From Bacillota bacterium (lineage in GTDB: Bacteria > Bacillota > Bacilli > Paenibacillales > NBRC-103111), in assembly GCA_023388055.1 (NCBI GenBank), contig JAEWGW010000013.1, forward strand, positions 1 through 64,000: 64,000 bases of DNA, written 5' to 3'. Below are positions 42,012-50,717 of this stretch, piece after piece. The translations under genes were made by a program, and so were the position numbers. How positions within the stretch are numbered: position 1 is the stretch's first letter; every line of letters begins with the position of its first letter. Below the pieces are notes generated by a model. That model saw only the letters and a program-made list of their open reading frames with translations. It did not search any database and had not been told where the DNA came from.

Positions 42012-42215
42012 AGCCCCCTCAGCTGTAACGGAACTGAGCGACTCTTAGCGCACCTTTTAGCCTCCCCTTCAACTGTAACGGAACTGAGCGACTCTTAGAG
42101 CGGAATTTTACTGGTAAACACCTCATGGAAGAGCTGTAAGGGCGTTTAAGTTCCGTTACAAAGTAGAAACTTGGTTTTTCGGCCGCTAAGCGCTTCTTAG
42201 TTCCGTTAGCGGCCC
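42012..42215. repeat. Intergenic repeat cluster, TAACGGAACT family
   Basis: Two direct copies of TAACGGAACTGAGCGACTCT (42026-42048 and 42076-42098) are followed by two inverted, more variable copies (about 42136-42160 and 42184-42211) ending in AGTTCCGTTA. The same family reappears at 62023-62206 with the same direct-then-inverted layout. Direct and inverted copies can pair to form long hairpins. The rest of 41895-42462 holds no gene. Confidence 0.75.
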
Positions 42216-42462
42216 GACCGGGCCGCCGTCCCAGTCCGCCTTATCTAGCCTAACATCCCTGACCTGTCCTCCCCAGCCTGTGCCTCACCTGTCGCCACAA
42301 CTTCGCTCATCCTCCTCCTGCCTGGGCATTTCCAGGTTAGCTGCAGCCAAAATTCCTCCTGCGATTCTTCGAACAAGCACTTGCAATTTATCTCGGGCTA
42401 TCATATAATAACACTTGCCGCCAAAAACGCCTGACAAGGCGATATGGCCGTTACACCTCTAT

Positions 42463-42537
42463 GCACCCGTGGTCCAATGGATATGACGCAGGCCTCCGAA
42501 GCCTGAGATCGAGGTTCAATTCCTCGCGGGTGCGCCA
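42463..42537 (+). tRNA. tRNA-Arg (anticodon CCG)
   Basis: The acceptor arms GCACCCG and CGGGTGC pair fully and GCCA at the 3' end is encoded. The anticodon loop CTCCGAA (42494-42500) gives anticodon CCG, reading codon CGG. The T arm contains GGTTCAATTCC. A terminator follows at 42559-42579. Confidence 0.95.
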
Positions 42538-42558
42538 TAATATCTTTCAGAAAACAAG

Positions 42559-42579
42559 CAGCCGCAGGGCTGTTTTTTT
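42559..42579 (+). terminator. Terminator after tRNA-Arg
   Basis: CAGCC and GGCTG pair across a short loop, followed by seven T residues. Confidence 0.7.
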
Positions 42580-42605
42580 GGTTTTTTTACCACGCTGCAG
42601 ATTTC

Positions 42606-42645
42606 TTTGACCTTAATTGACTTTTGACCTTCGTTGACTTAATAT
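42606..42645 (+). promoter_or_regulatory. clpP promoter with two tandem CtsR boxes
   Basis: Two CtsR heptad pairs lie end to end: TTTGACC-TTA-ATTGACT (42606-42622) and TTTGACC-TTC-GTTGACT (42623-42639). The TTGACT at 42617-42622 also serves as -35 with TAATAT (42640-42645) as -10, spacing 17. CtsR bound here would cover the -35 and spacer, giving heat- and stress-inducible clpP. Confidence 0.88.
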
Positions 42646-42728
42646 GGTCTTAACGTGAAGGGAAACACCCCTTCACACCGGCATCTGATCCACCTGAAGA
42701 TGAACATTTTAAAGGAGGGAATTGCAAC

Positions 42729-43319
42729 ATGAGTTTGATACCTATGGTCGTAGAACAAGACGGACGAGGCGAAAGAGCCTATGACATTTATTCGCGCCTG
42801 TTGAAGGACCGCATCATTTTTTTGGGCAGCGCCATCAACGACGCCGTAGCCAACGCCATCGTCGCCCAGCTGTTGTTCCTGGATGCCCAGGACCCTGAGA
42901 AGGACATCCATCTGTACATTAACTCCCCCGGCGGTTCCATCACCTCCGGTATGGCTATCTATGATACCATGCAGTTCATCAAAGCGGATGTCTCCACCAT
43001 CTGTGTCGGTATGGCCGCCTCCATGGGCGCATTCCTGCTGACCGCGGGTGCCAAAGGCAAACGCTTCGCCCTTCCCAACAGCGAAGTGATGATCCACCAG
43101 CCGCTGGGCGGCGCCGAAGGCCAGGCCTCGGACATCCAGATCCGCGCCAACCGCATCATCAAGATGCGCGACAAGCTCAACCACATCCTGGCGGAGCGCA
43201 GCGGACAGCCCTTCGAACGCATCGAGAAAGACACCGACCGCGACAACTTCATGAGCGCAGAAGAAGCGCTGAAGTACGGCCTGATTGATAAAGTCATTGA
43301 GCCGACCCGCGCCAAATAA
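42729..43319 (+). CDS. clpP: ATP-dependent Clp protease proteolytic subunit
   Basis: This 196-residue protein starts after AAAGGAGGG. The catalytic triad is Ser98 (VGMAASMGAF), His123 (MIHQPLGG) and an Asp in KDTDRDNF. The mature enzyme forms a 14-subunit chamber fed by ClpC or ClpX, and degrades tmRNA-tagged proteins among others. It is a single gene with its own terminator. Confidence 0.98.
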   Translation: MSLIPMVVEQDGRGERAYDIYSRLLKDRIIFLGSAINDAVANAIVAQLLFLDAQDPEKDIHLYINSPGGSITSGMAIYDTMQFIKADVSTICVGMAASMGAFLLTAGAKGKRFALPNSEVMIHQPLGGAEGQASDIQIRANRIIKMRDKLNHILAERSGQPFERIEKDTDRDNFMSAEEALKYGLIDKVIEPTRAK

Positions 43320-43341
43320 GCTTCTTTCCCTTCATACCCTA

Positions 43342-43368
43342 ACCCCCGGTTTCTGAACCGGGGGTTTT
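43342..43368 (+). terminator. Terminator of clpP
   Basis: ACCCCCGGTT pairs with AACCGGGGGT around TTCTG, followed by five T residues. Confidence 0.88.
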
Positions 43369-43398
43369 TGGGCTTTATAGAAGTTGAACCGGTGAGCC

Positions 43399-45018
43399 TT
43401 ACCCTTCCGCGGAGCCCGCTGCCGCCGGGGCGGCTGCCACTTCCTGCTTCAGCTTGGACCGTCTGCTGTCAGATAACAGTCCGGCCACAATCCCCGCCAG
43501 CAGAACGGCTCCACCCAGATGGAAGGCTCGGGCGAAGGAAGCGGCTGACGCGTCCTGCATCCTGCCGCCGATCCGGGCGGCCAGCTCCGCTCCTGCCGGA
43601 TAACGCTCCACCCAGCTCCGCAGGACCGCTTCCGCCGCTCCGCCCGAACCACCAGCCTCCTTCATCTGCACCGCCAGTTCAGCCTTAGCTCCAGCGGGCA
43701 CGCTCACATCGGCAGATGCCCAGGCGGCAATATCCTCGCCCGCCTTCACCGTATTGTCCGTTATGGCCTGATTCAGCACCATTACCAGCAAGGCCACGCC
43801 CATCACGGAGCCTAACGCCCGGGTCATATTGGTTACACCGGAGGCGATGCCGATTTTCTCCTGGGGAACATTGCGGATTACAGAGCCCATTACCGGCGCC
43901 ATGGCCAACCCCATGCCCACTCCGAACAGGGCCAGCCGCCAGACGATGGCGGAGAGAGGCGAGGCTGCAGTAAGATCACCCAGCAGCCAGGTAGACACGG
44001 CCAGCACTGCCATGCCGGTGCCCACAAATAACCGGCTGCCGAAGCGGTTGGACACCGCTCCCACACTGGCGGAAACCACCATGGAGGCCAAGGGCATAGC
44101 CGAGATGATCAGCCCCGCCTGAAGCACACTTTTGCCCAGCAGCCCCGTCAGAAAGTAGGACATCAGGAAGCTTGGCGCCATTACACCGGCACCGATCAGA
44201 AGCAGTGTCAGACAAGCCCAGTTGAAGGTGCCGATCCGGAACAGCCGCAAGGGCAGCATCGGGTTTCGCAGCCTGCTCTCCACTACCACGAAAATCACAG
44301 CCAGCACTGCTGCTAACCCCAAGAGAACGAACAGCTTCGGCGAACTCCAGCCCCATTCGTTAGCCTGGATCAATGCATAAGTGAGGCTGAACATAGCTCC
44401 GGTAAGCAGCGCCATTCCCAGCCAGTCGATTCCTCTGCCCGCCGACGGATCCACGGACTCCCGCAGCAGCCGCACCGAGAGCAGCAGGCAGATTAGCCCG
44501 ATGGGCAAATTGACATAAAATACGGCCTGCCAACCCATAGCATCCGTCAGAATGCCGCCCAAGGTCGGACCGCTGGCCGCAGCCAGCCCGGAGATACCGC
44601 CCCATATCCCCATGATCATCCCCCGCATCTGCGGCGGGAACAGCTCTACCGCCAGAGGAATCGTGACCGGGACAACAATGGCCGCCGCCATTCCCTGAAT
44701 GACCCGAAACGTTACCAGCATGGGGAGCGAGCCTGCCAGCCCCACCAATGCGGAGGCGATCACAAATCCGGCTACCCCGATGATAAACAGCCTCTTCCGT
44801 CCGAATTGATCGGCAAGCCGTGAAGCGGTAATCAGGCAAACGGCAAAAGCAAGATTGTACCCGTTCACTACCCACGACATATGCTCCATTCCGGAATGAA
44901 AGGATTTGGTCATATCCGGCAAAGCCACATTCACGATAGTGGAATCCAACAAAGCCATAAAAAAGCCCAGAATAATCGCAACAAAGGCAATCGTGCGTCT
45001 CCAGCCTGTTAATTGCAT
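43399..45018 (-). CDS. MFS drug efflux transporter, DHA2 (EmrB/QacA) type
   Basis: The ATG at 45018 lies 8 bases after TAGGAG; 539 residues. About 14 membrane helices are visible, with the DHA2 motif A (RLADQFGRKRLF) after helix 2, LDSTIVNVALPDM in helix 1 (motif D1) and the GPTLGGIL motif C. It exports drugs or toxic compounds using the proton gradient. It is transcribed divergently from a TetR regulator across two palindromic operators, so it is presumably induced by its substrate. Confidence 0.9.
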   Translation of the reverse strand: MQLTGWRRTIAFVAIILGFFMALLDSTIVNVALPDMTKSFHSGMEHMSWVVNGYNLAFAVCLITASRLADQFGRKRLFIIGVAGFVIASALVGLAGSLPMLVTFRVIQGMAAAIVVPVTIPLAVELFPPQMRGMIMGIWGGISGLAAASGPTLGGILTDAMGWQAVFYVNLPIGLICLLLSVRLLRESVDPSAGRGIDWLGMALLTGAMFSLTYALIQANEWGWSSPKLFVLLGLAAVLAVIFVVVESRLRNPMLPLRLFRIGTFNWACLTLLLIGAGVMAPSFLMSYFLTGLLGKSVLQAGLIISAMPLASMVVSASVGAVSNRFGSRLFVGTGMAVLAVSTWLLGDLTAASPLSAIVWRLALFGVGMGLAMAPVMGSVIRNVPQEKIGIASGVTNMTRALGSVMGVALLVMVLNQAITDNTVKAGEDIAAWASADVSVPAGAKAELAVQMKEAGGSGGAAEAVLRSWVERYPAGAELAARIGGRMQDASAASFARAFHLGGAVLLAGIVAGLLSDSRRSKLKQEVAAAPAAAGSAEG

Positions 45019-45040
45019 GTTCATCACTCCTACACGAAAA

Positions 45041-45151
45041 TTGAACCAAAGTTCATGTTTTGATTATAGGAGCACCTTCAGCCGATGTCAACAGAAAGTT
45101 GAACTTTAGTTCATATTCTAATTTGACAAAAATCGGCCTGTGTCTACAATA
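45041..45151. promoter_or_regulatory. Divergent promoters and two TetR operators
   Basis: Two copies of the palindrome TTGAACYWWAGTTCAT lie at 45041-45056 and 45099-45114. For the MFS gene (minus) TTGACA (45091-45086) and TATAAT (45068-45063) are spaced 17. For the TetR gene (plus) TTGACA (45123-45128) and TACAAT are spaced 16. One operator lies just downstream of the MFS -10 and the other between the two -35 boxes, so the regulator can repress both. Confidence 0.82.
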
Positions 45152-45170
45152 AGAAGTAGGTGATGCGCAC

Positions 45171-45824
45171 ATGCAAACGGAAGAACCGAAAAAAGAAAAA
45201 AAGCCGGAGAAATTCCGGCTTCCCCAACAGCAGCGGAGTGTCGAAACCAAACAGAAGCTGATGGAAGCGGGTTTGCAGCTGTTCCGGGAGAAGGGGTACT
45301 TCCAAACCAACGCCAAGGAAATCGCCAAAACGGCGGGAGTTGCCACCGGAAGCTTTTACTCCTATTACACCGACAAGCGTCAGCTTTTCGTTGAGGTATA
45401 CCGGAACTGCTTTACCACCTTCCAGCGGATGCTGGATGACGGGATCAACAGCCTGCTGGCATTGCAATTGAAAAAAAGGGAATTGGTGCAGCGGGTGGTT
45501 TTGCTAATTTTGGAGGCTCATCATCAATTCGACTTCCTGGAGCCGGATCTCAATATTCTGGGGGAGGGAGACGAGGAGCTCCAGCAGATTTTTTTGGACA
45601 TCAACGAACAAGGCATCCTCCTGTGCAGGATCTTTTTAGGAAGAATTAACCAGGAGCTGCGGGTGGAGGATTCCGCCGCTGCAGCAGCAGTTGTATATTT
45701 TTCGACCCGGCGGATCATCGATCTTATAGCCCATGCCCAAACCACCATACCCGATGAGGCGCTGATCAGCAGCCTCACAGACATGATGACGGCTTATTTA
45801 TTCGGGTCGGCATTCAAACCATAG
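45171..45824 (+). CDS. TetR-family repressor of the adjacent efflux gene
   Basis: This is a 217-residue protein. The N-terminal TetR helix-turn-helix is ETKQKLMEAGLQLFREKGYFQTNAKEIAKTAGVATGSFYSYYTDK split over residues 22-66, followed by an all-helical ligand domain. It opens with a basic Lys/Glu-rich stretch. AGGTGATG upstream is the ribosome-binding site. It most likely binds the two TTGAAC/GTTCAT palindromes in the shared promoter. Confidence 0.9.
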   Translation: MQTEEPKKEKKPEKFRLPQQQRSVETKQKLMEAGLQLFREKGYFQTNAKEIAKTAGVATGSFYSYYTDKRQLFVEVYRNCFTTFQRMLDDGINSLLALQLKKRELVQRVVLLILEAHHQFDFLEPDLNILGEGDEELQQIFLDINEQGILLCRIFLGRINQELRVEDSAAAAAVVYFSTRRIIDLIAHAQTTIPDEALISSLTDMMTAYLFGSAFKP

Positions 45825-45854
45825 CCCTTCCTGCAGTGGTATCCGCCACACCCT

Positions 45855-45898
45855 AAAAAAACCCCCGCCCAGACATGATCCGGGTGAGGGGGTTTTGG
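45855..45898. terminator. Terminator between tetR and the HPr-like gene
   Basis: AACCCCC...GGGGGTT with an inner CCC/GGG stem, A and T runs on both flanks; works between convergent genes. A second hairpin AAGCTTCC/GGAAGCTT lies at about 45918-45940. Confidence 0.7.
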
Positions 45899-45977
45899 AG
45901 CATCCACGCGAAAAAAAGCTTCCCTATACAGGAAGCTTGGTTGGTGTTGGTTGATGCATCGGAAAATCAACCGCCTG

Positions 45978-46247
45978 TTATTGATTCTCCAGCTCTTCCT
46001 TGCTGACCAGAGTGACAAGCGCATTAACGGCTTGCTCGGCATCTGTCCCCTCCGCACTGATGTGAACCTCAGTGCCGGTGCTGATGGCAAGGCTCATAAT
46101 GCCCATGATGCTTTTCGCGTTCACCTTTTTATCATCCTTCTCCACGAAAATCTCGGAAGAGAATTTATTAGCTTCTTGCACGAACAAGGCGGCGGGCCTA
46201 GCATGAAGACCTGTTTTCAACTTAACGACGACGGGACGCCTCGACAT
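45978..46247 (-). CDS. crh: HPr-family protein at the crh locus
   Basis: ATG 46247 follows GGGGG and gives 89 residues. In Bacillus the gene next to whiA is crh, whose protein has Gln at position 15 and cannot carry phosphate for sugar transport. Here position 15 is His (TGLHARPAA) and Ser46 is present (NAKSIMGI), so the protein could both accept phosphate from Enzyme I and act as the Ser-phosphorylated partner of CcpA. The symbol follows position; the sequence is HPr-like. It lies 265 bases after whiA. Confidence 0.88.
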   Translation of the reverse strand: MSRRPVVVKLKTGLHARPAALFVQEANKFSSEIFVEKDDKKVNAKSIMGIMSLAISTGTEVHISAEGTDAEQAVNALVTLVSKEELENQ

Positions 46248-46512
46248 GAACCAATACCCCCTAAAAAATGACTTATTCCATCTATTATATGAGTTGAAGC
46301 GCTTGCGCCTCATAAGAGGAAATCCGTGTTGGAAAACGCAAAAAACCTCTGTCACATTATGGAAATTAAAATGAGACAACAGAAAAGAACACGATTTTCT
46401 ACCATTATAGCATCATTTCCGGAAGTAAACTAGAGAAAGAACCGATTTTCAGCGGTATGTTCCCGATTGCTTCCGTCATGATCCAATTTAGGCTGCTTTT
46501 GGGACCCGGCAT

Positions 46513-47442
46513 TTACGATTGGCGAAGCTTCTCCGCCATTTCATCTATTTTGCGAAGGCGGTGGTTGACGCCGGATTTGCTTACATTGCCCTTCAAATAG
46601 TCGCCGATTTCATTCAGGTTCACGTCGGGATACTGCAGCCGGATTTCCGCCACCTCCCGCAGCTTTTCCGGAAGGCTCTCGAGCCCCACCTCCCGCTGCA
46701 GGAACTTGATGTTCTCAATCTGCCGCAGTGCCGCGCCGATGGTTTTGTTTAAATTGGCCGTTTCACAATTGACGATACGGTTGACCGAATTGCGCATATC
46801 CTTCATGATCCGGATATCCTCAAACCGCAGAAGCGCTTGATGGGCACCGATGAGGCTTAAGAATTCGATGATCTTCTGGCCTTCCTTGATGTAGAAGACA
46901 AAACCCTTCTTGCGTTCGATGCAGCGTGCGTTCAGGTGAAACCGGTTCGCCAGATCAACCAGCGCCTGGCAATGCTCCTCGTACATGGACGAAATCTCCA
47001 GATGATAAGAGGACCCTTCGGGGTTATTCACCGACCCTCCCGCCAAAAAAGCCCCGCGCAGGTAGGAACGCTTGCAGCAGTTGCCTTTGATGATGCTTTT
47101 GTCGATGCCTGTTGTAAATTGAAACCCAACGGAAACGATCTTCAGATCGGACAGAATGCCCTGCACCCCGGCCGGGATGCGGACGATGTAGACGTTGTTT
47201 TTCTTCAGGCGCATTTTTTTGCGGACCAGAAGCTCAATGTGGATATGGTACGTCTTTTTCAGCAGGGAATAAATCCGCCGGGCAATGGCCGCATTCTCTG
47301 TGGAAATATCCAGAACCACCTTCTGGCTGGATACTTGGACTGCGCCGTTCATCCGGATCATGCTGGATAATTCCGCCTTCTCGCAGCAGGCCTCTGTCTC
47401 CATTAGCGTAAGCTCCTTCTTCGTCTGCGCCGCGAAGGACAT
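46513..47442 (-). CDS. whiA: DNA-binding protein WhiA
   Basis: This is a 309-residue protein. The N-terminal LAGLIDADG-like homing-endonuclease fold without catalytic residues ([27 protein letters not shown] region, split by the family pattern) is followed by a C-terminal helix-turn-helix ([23 protein letters not shown] ... [11 protein letters not shown]). WhiA affects cell division and chromosome segregation in Firmicutes. It follows yvcK by 90 bases in the conserved rapZ-yvcK-whiA-crh cluster. Confidence 0.95.
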   Translation of the reverse strand: [309 protein letters not shown]

Positions 47443-47532
47443 GGCCTCTCACCTCCCCTGTAATCACTTGATCCCAGCCAGAGGATTGATAAAGTGATGG
47501 AAGCGTCGAAACCGGCACCGCCGGTTTGACGG

Positions 47533-48519
47533 TTATTTCTTTGACATCCAGCTCTCCACCAGCTGATAGATATGGTGGCTCAACCGTTCGGCGTCATGCC
47601 GCAGGTAGGTCCGGAATAATACAAGCCTGTCGGCAATCACCTGATAGCCTCTGCGCTTGACCTCATCCAAATCCAGCTCTACGGCGCTTGCGCCCTGTTC
47701 GGCGTATTTCGACTCCACTTGTGGAGGAATGTCGCCATTATTCACTATAACATAATCGAACAGATGATGACCAACATGATCATGAATCGCCTGCAGATGA
47801 TCGCTGACGGAATAGCCGTCGGTTTCCCCCGGCTGGGTCATGACATTGCAGATGAAGATCTTGATGGCATCGGACTCCACCAGGGCATCGGCCACCCCCG
47901 GAACAATCAGATTCGGCAAAATACTGGTGTACAAGCTGCCCGGTCCGACCAGAATCGCATCCGTCTCGCGGATGGCCTCCAGCACCTCCGGCAAGGGCTC
48001 CACATTATCCGGTTCCAGGAAAACCCGTTTGATCCGGCCGCCTACAAGTGGGATCTTGGACTCCCCTTCCACGATGGTGCCGTCCTGCATCTCCGCCTTC
48101 AGGACAATGGCCTGATTGGCAGTAGGGAGAACCCGGCCGCGTACGGCAAGCACCCGGGACAGGGCTTTGATGCCGGATACGAAATCCCCTGTAATGTCAT
48201 GCATCGCCGCCAAAATTAGGTTACCCAAGCTATGCCCTGCCAATCCATTCCCGGCCGTAAACCGGTACTCCAGCATGCGGGAGAGCATAGGCTCCACATC
48301 CGCAAGCGCATTCAAAACATTCCGGATATCCCCCGGCGGCGGCATCTGCAGCTCGGACCGGAGGATGCCGGAGCTTCCCCCGTCATCGGCAACAGTGACA
48401 ATGGCGGTGATATCCAGAGGCTTTTCTTTGAGTCCACGCAGCATAACGGATAATCCCGTTCCTCCGCCGATCACGACGATCCGCGGCAGCCGCCCATTGT
48501 GCTGTTGCATATAGCCCAC
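47533..48519 (-). CDS. yvcK: YvcK/GlmR-type carbon-flux regulator
   Basis: This 328-residue protein has the glycine-rich nucleotide-sugar site VVIGGGTGLSVMLRGLK and TVADDGGSSGILR near the N-terminus, with the later GPGSLYTSILPNL motif. It belongs to the CofD/UPF0052 fold. YvcK (GlmR) binds UDP-GlcNAc and steers carbon toward cell-wall precursors during gluconeogenic growth. It sits between rapZ and whiA. Confidence 0.95.
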   Translation of the reverse strand: MGYMQQHNGRLPRIVVIGGGTGLSVMLRGLKEKPLDITAIVTVADDGGSSGILRSELQMPPPGDIRNVLNALADVEPMLSRMLEYRFTAGNGLAGHSLGNLILAAMHDITGDFVSGIKALSRVLAVRGRVLPTANQAIVLKAEMQDGTIVEGESKIPLVGGRIKRVFLEPDNVEPLPEVLEAIRETDAILVGPGSLYTSILPNLIVPGVADALVESDAIKIFICNVMTQPGETDGYSVSDHLQAIHDHVGHHLFDYVIVNNGDIPPQVESKYAEQGASAVELDLDEVKRRGYQVIADRLVLFRTYLRHDAERLSHHIYQLVESWMSKK

Positions 48520-48614
48520 CCCAATCTGAATAACATGGTCCAGGCCGAAGGCTGGATATGTTATGTAAGCCTCGAATTTGTCAAAGACAAATTGAGGGTA
48601 AATCCTTTGAACCC

Positions 48615-49505
48615 CTACACCTTGCGGTCCCGGTCGGCATCCCGGTGGCGGACCCGGACAGCCTCCGTCTCGCTCTCCCCCAGAACCTTACCCAGATATT
48701 CGGCAATGGCCACCGAACGGTGTTTGCCGCCGGTACAGCCGATGCCGATCACCACCTGACTTTTGCCTTCCTTGCGGTATTGGGGAATCAGGAAGTGCAG
48801 CATATCCAGAAGCTTCACCAGGAATTCCTGGGTTTCGCTCCACTTCATCACGTATTCATACACTTCCGAATCCATCCCGGTATTGGGGCGCAAGGCCTCC
48901 ACATAATGGGGATTGGGCAAAAACCGTACATCAAAAATCAGATCCGCATCAATAGGAACGCCATATTTGAAGCCGAAGGAAATCACATTCAAGGACAGCT
49001 TGCTTTCCTCGACATTGGTAAACCGGGCCGCTATCCGTTCCTTCAGCTGGGCCGGCTTTAGATTGGAGGTGTCGATGACCTGGTTGGCCAGGCCCTTCAG
49101 CTCCTCCAGCAGCTTGCGCTCCTGGCTAATCCCCTCCAACGGGGCATCGCCTGGGGCAAGGGGGTGTCTGCGCCGGGTTTCCTTATAACGCTGCACCAGC
49201 ACCGTATCTGTCGCATCCAGAAACAGAATTTCGGAACGCAGGGTGTAATTATCCTTCACATCCTGCAGAGATTGGGACAGGGCCTTAAAGAACTCTCTGC
49301 CCCGAAGATCGATCACAAGGGCCACACGGCCGATTTTGCCGTTGGATTGCTGGATCAGCTCGGCAAATTTGGGTATCAGGACAGGAGGCAGGTTATCTAC
49401 GCAAAAGAAACCCAGGTCCTCCATGCTTTGCACGGCAATGGTTTTGCCGGCGCCTGACATGCCGGTAATGATGACAAGCATCGCCTGCTCCATCCGGTCC
49501 TCCAT
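48615..49505 (-). CDS. rapZ: RNase adapter protein RapZ / nucleotide-binding protein YvcJ
   Basis: ATG 49505 follows AGGAGG; 296 residues. The Walker A GMSGAGKT and DLGFFCVDNLPP are at the N-terminus, and the C-terminal domain has RFLPNPHYVEALRPNTG, with GIGCTGGKHRSVAIAEYL close to the end. RapZ binds RNA and nucleotides, and in E. coli targets GlmZ for decay; in Bacillus YvcJ affects competence. It lies at the head of the yvcK-whiA-crh cluster. Confidence 0.95.
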   Translation of the reverse strand: MEDRMEQAMLVIITGMSGAGKTIAVQSMEDLGFFCVDNLPPVLIPKFAELIQQSNGKIGRVALVIDLRGREFFKALSQSLQDVKDNYTLRSEILFLDATDTVLVQRYKETRRRHPLAPGDAPLEGISQERKLLEELKGLANQVIDTSNLKPAQLKERIAARFTNVEESKLSLNVISFGFKYGVPIDADLIFDVRFLPNPHYVEALRPNTGMDSEVYEYVMKWSETQEFLVKLLDMLHFLIPQYRKEGKSQVVIGIGCTGGKHRSVAIAEYLGKVLGESETEAVRVRHRDADRDRKV

Positions 49506-49563
49506 GGCGGGCTTCCTCCTCTTTCCTAACATTGTATGCTTCGCGGACCAATGTATAACTAGT

Positions 49564-50511
49564 CTATTCCAGCATTAAGCCGGCTGCGCCTACCACACCG
49601 GCATCATTGCCCAGCGTTGCGGGAACAATGTCTACGCCAGTCTGCGCATGCTCGGGTGTATACTTCCGGAAGGTCTCGCGGATGGGCTCGAACAGAATGT
49701 CCCCAGCCTTGGAGACGCCGCCGCCAATAATAAACCGCTGCGGATTCACAATAACAGCCATTCCGGCCATAGCACGGCCCAGGTAATACGCGGCCCGGTT
49801 AATAATCCGCAGCGCAACCTCATCACCGGCTTTACCCGCATCGAATACATCCTTAGCCGTAATCGGGTTCACCAGCGCCAGCGCCGTGCGGTCGCCACGT
49901 TCTACAGCATCCTTCGCCATCCGCACAATACCGGTAGCCGAGGATACGGTTTCCAGACAGCCCTTCTGTCCGCAGGTGCAGGCTACCGCCTCCAGATCGG
50001 AAACAATAGACACGTGACCCAGCTCTCCGGCCATCCCGCCAAATCCCTCGTAAATTTTACCATTAATTATAATGCCGCCGCCAACGCCTGTTCCCAGGGT
50101 ATAACACACACAATTGTCGATGCCCCGTCCTGCTCCGCCCCAAGCTTCGCCCAAGGCTGCCACATTGGCATCATTGTTGATTCGAACCGGTACGCCCAGC
50201 TTCTCCTCCAGAATCTGCTTGGCCGGCACATTGCGCCAGTTCAGATTGTTGGAGAACTTGATAAACCCGTTGGGGATATCCAAAAAACCCGCCATACCCG
50301 CGCCTACCCCTGCTACCTGCTCCCACTCATACGTAGATTCGGCTACAGCCGTACGCACATACTCGGCGATCCGCTCCATACCCGCTTCTGCGCCTTCCTC
50401 GGCTTTGGTCGGTGCTTCATAGGTATGCACCAGCTTGCCTTCCGAGTCACATACGCCTACCTTGATGGTGGTTCCGCCCAAATCCACACCCACATAAATC
50501 TTCTCCGACAT
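49564..50511 (-). CDS. glcK: ROK-family glucokinase
   Basis: ATG 50511 follows GAGGTG; 315 residues. The ATP-binding VDLGGTTIKVG, the substrate motif GEAWGGAGRG / LGTGVGGGII and the ROK zinc site CTCGQKGCLE are present. It phosphorylates free glucose to glucose-6-phosphate. It lies 58 bases from rapZ on the same strand, a common neighbour in Paenibacillus-type genomes as far as I know. Confidence 0.94.
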   Translation of the reverse strand: MSEKIYVGVDLGGTTIKVGVCDSEGKLVHTYEAPTKAEEGAEAGMERIAEYVRTAVAESTYEWEQVAGVGAGMAGFLDIPNGFIKFSNNLNWRNVPAKQILEEKLGVPVRINNDANVAALGEAWGGAGRGIDNCVCYTLGTGVGGGIIINGKIYEGFGGMAGELGHVSIVSDLEAVACTCGQKGCLETVSSATGIVRMAKDAVERGDRTALALVNPITAKDVFDAGKAGDEVALRIINRAAYYLGRAMAGMAVIVNPQRFIIGGGVSKAGDILFEPIRETFRKYTPEHAQTGVDIVPATLGNDAGVVGAAGLMLE

Positions 50512-50624
50512 CGAGACCGTCACCTCAAACGATTAATAGTTTTGCATCTGTTCCCACTATAAGCCAAGGCCTCCGGCAGGTCAAGAAGCGATCCTGTGCC
50601 ATTTCTACGGTATTTTAACATAGC

Positions 50625-50646
50625 AAAAAAGCCGCCCGAGGGCGGC
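50625..50646 (-). terminator. Terminator of the lyase/ABC block
   Basis: On the minus strand GCCGCC-CTCG-GGCGGC is followed by TTTTTT. Confidence 0.85.
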
Positions 50647-50717
50647 TCCTGCAGTAGCAATCGGCAGCGGAATGCCGGCTTGTCCTTGCCCCCGGCCTCC
50701 GTTCAGCTGCCGGAATG

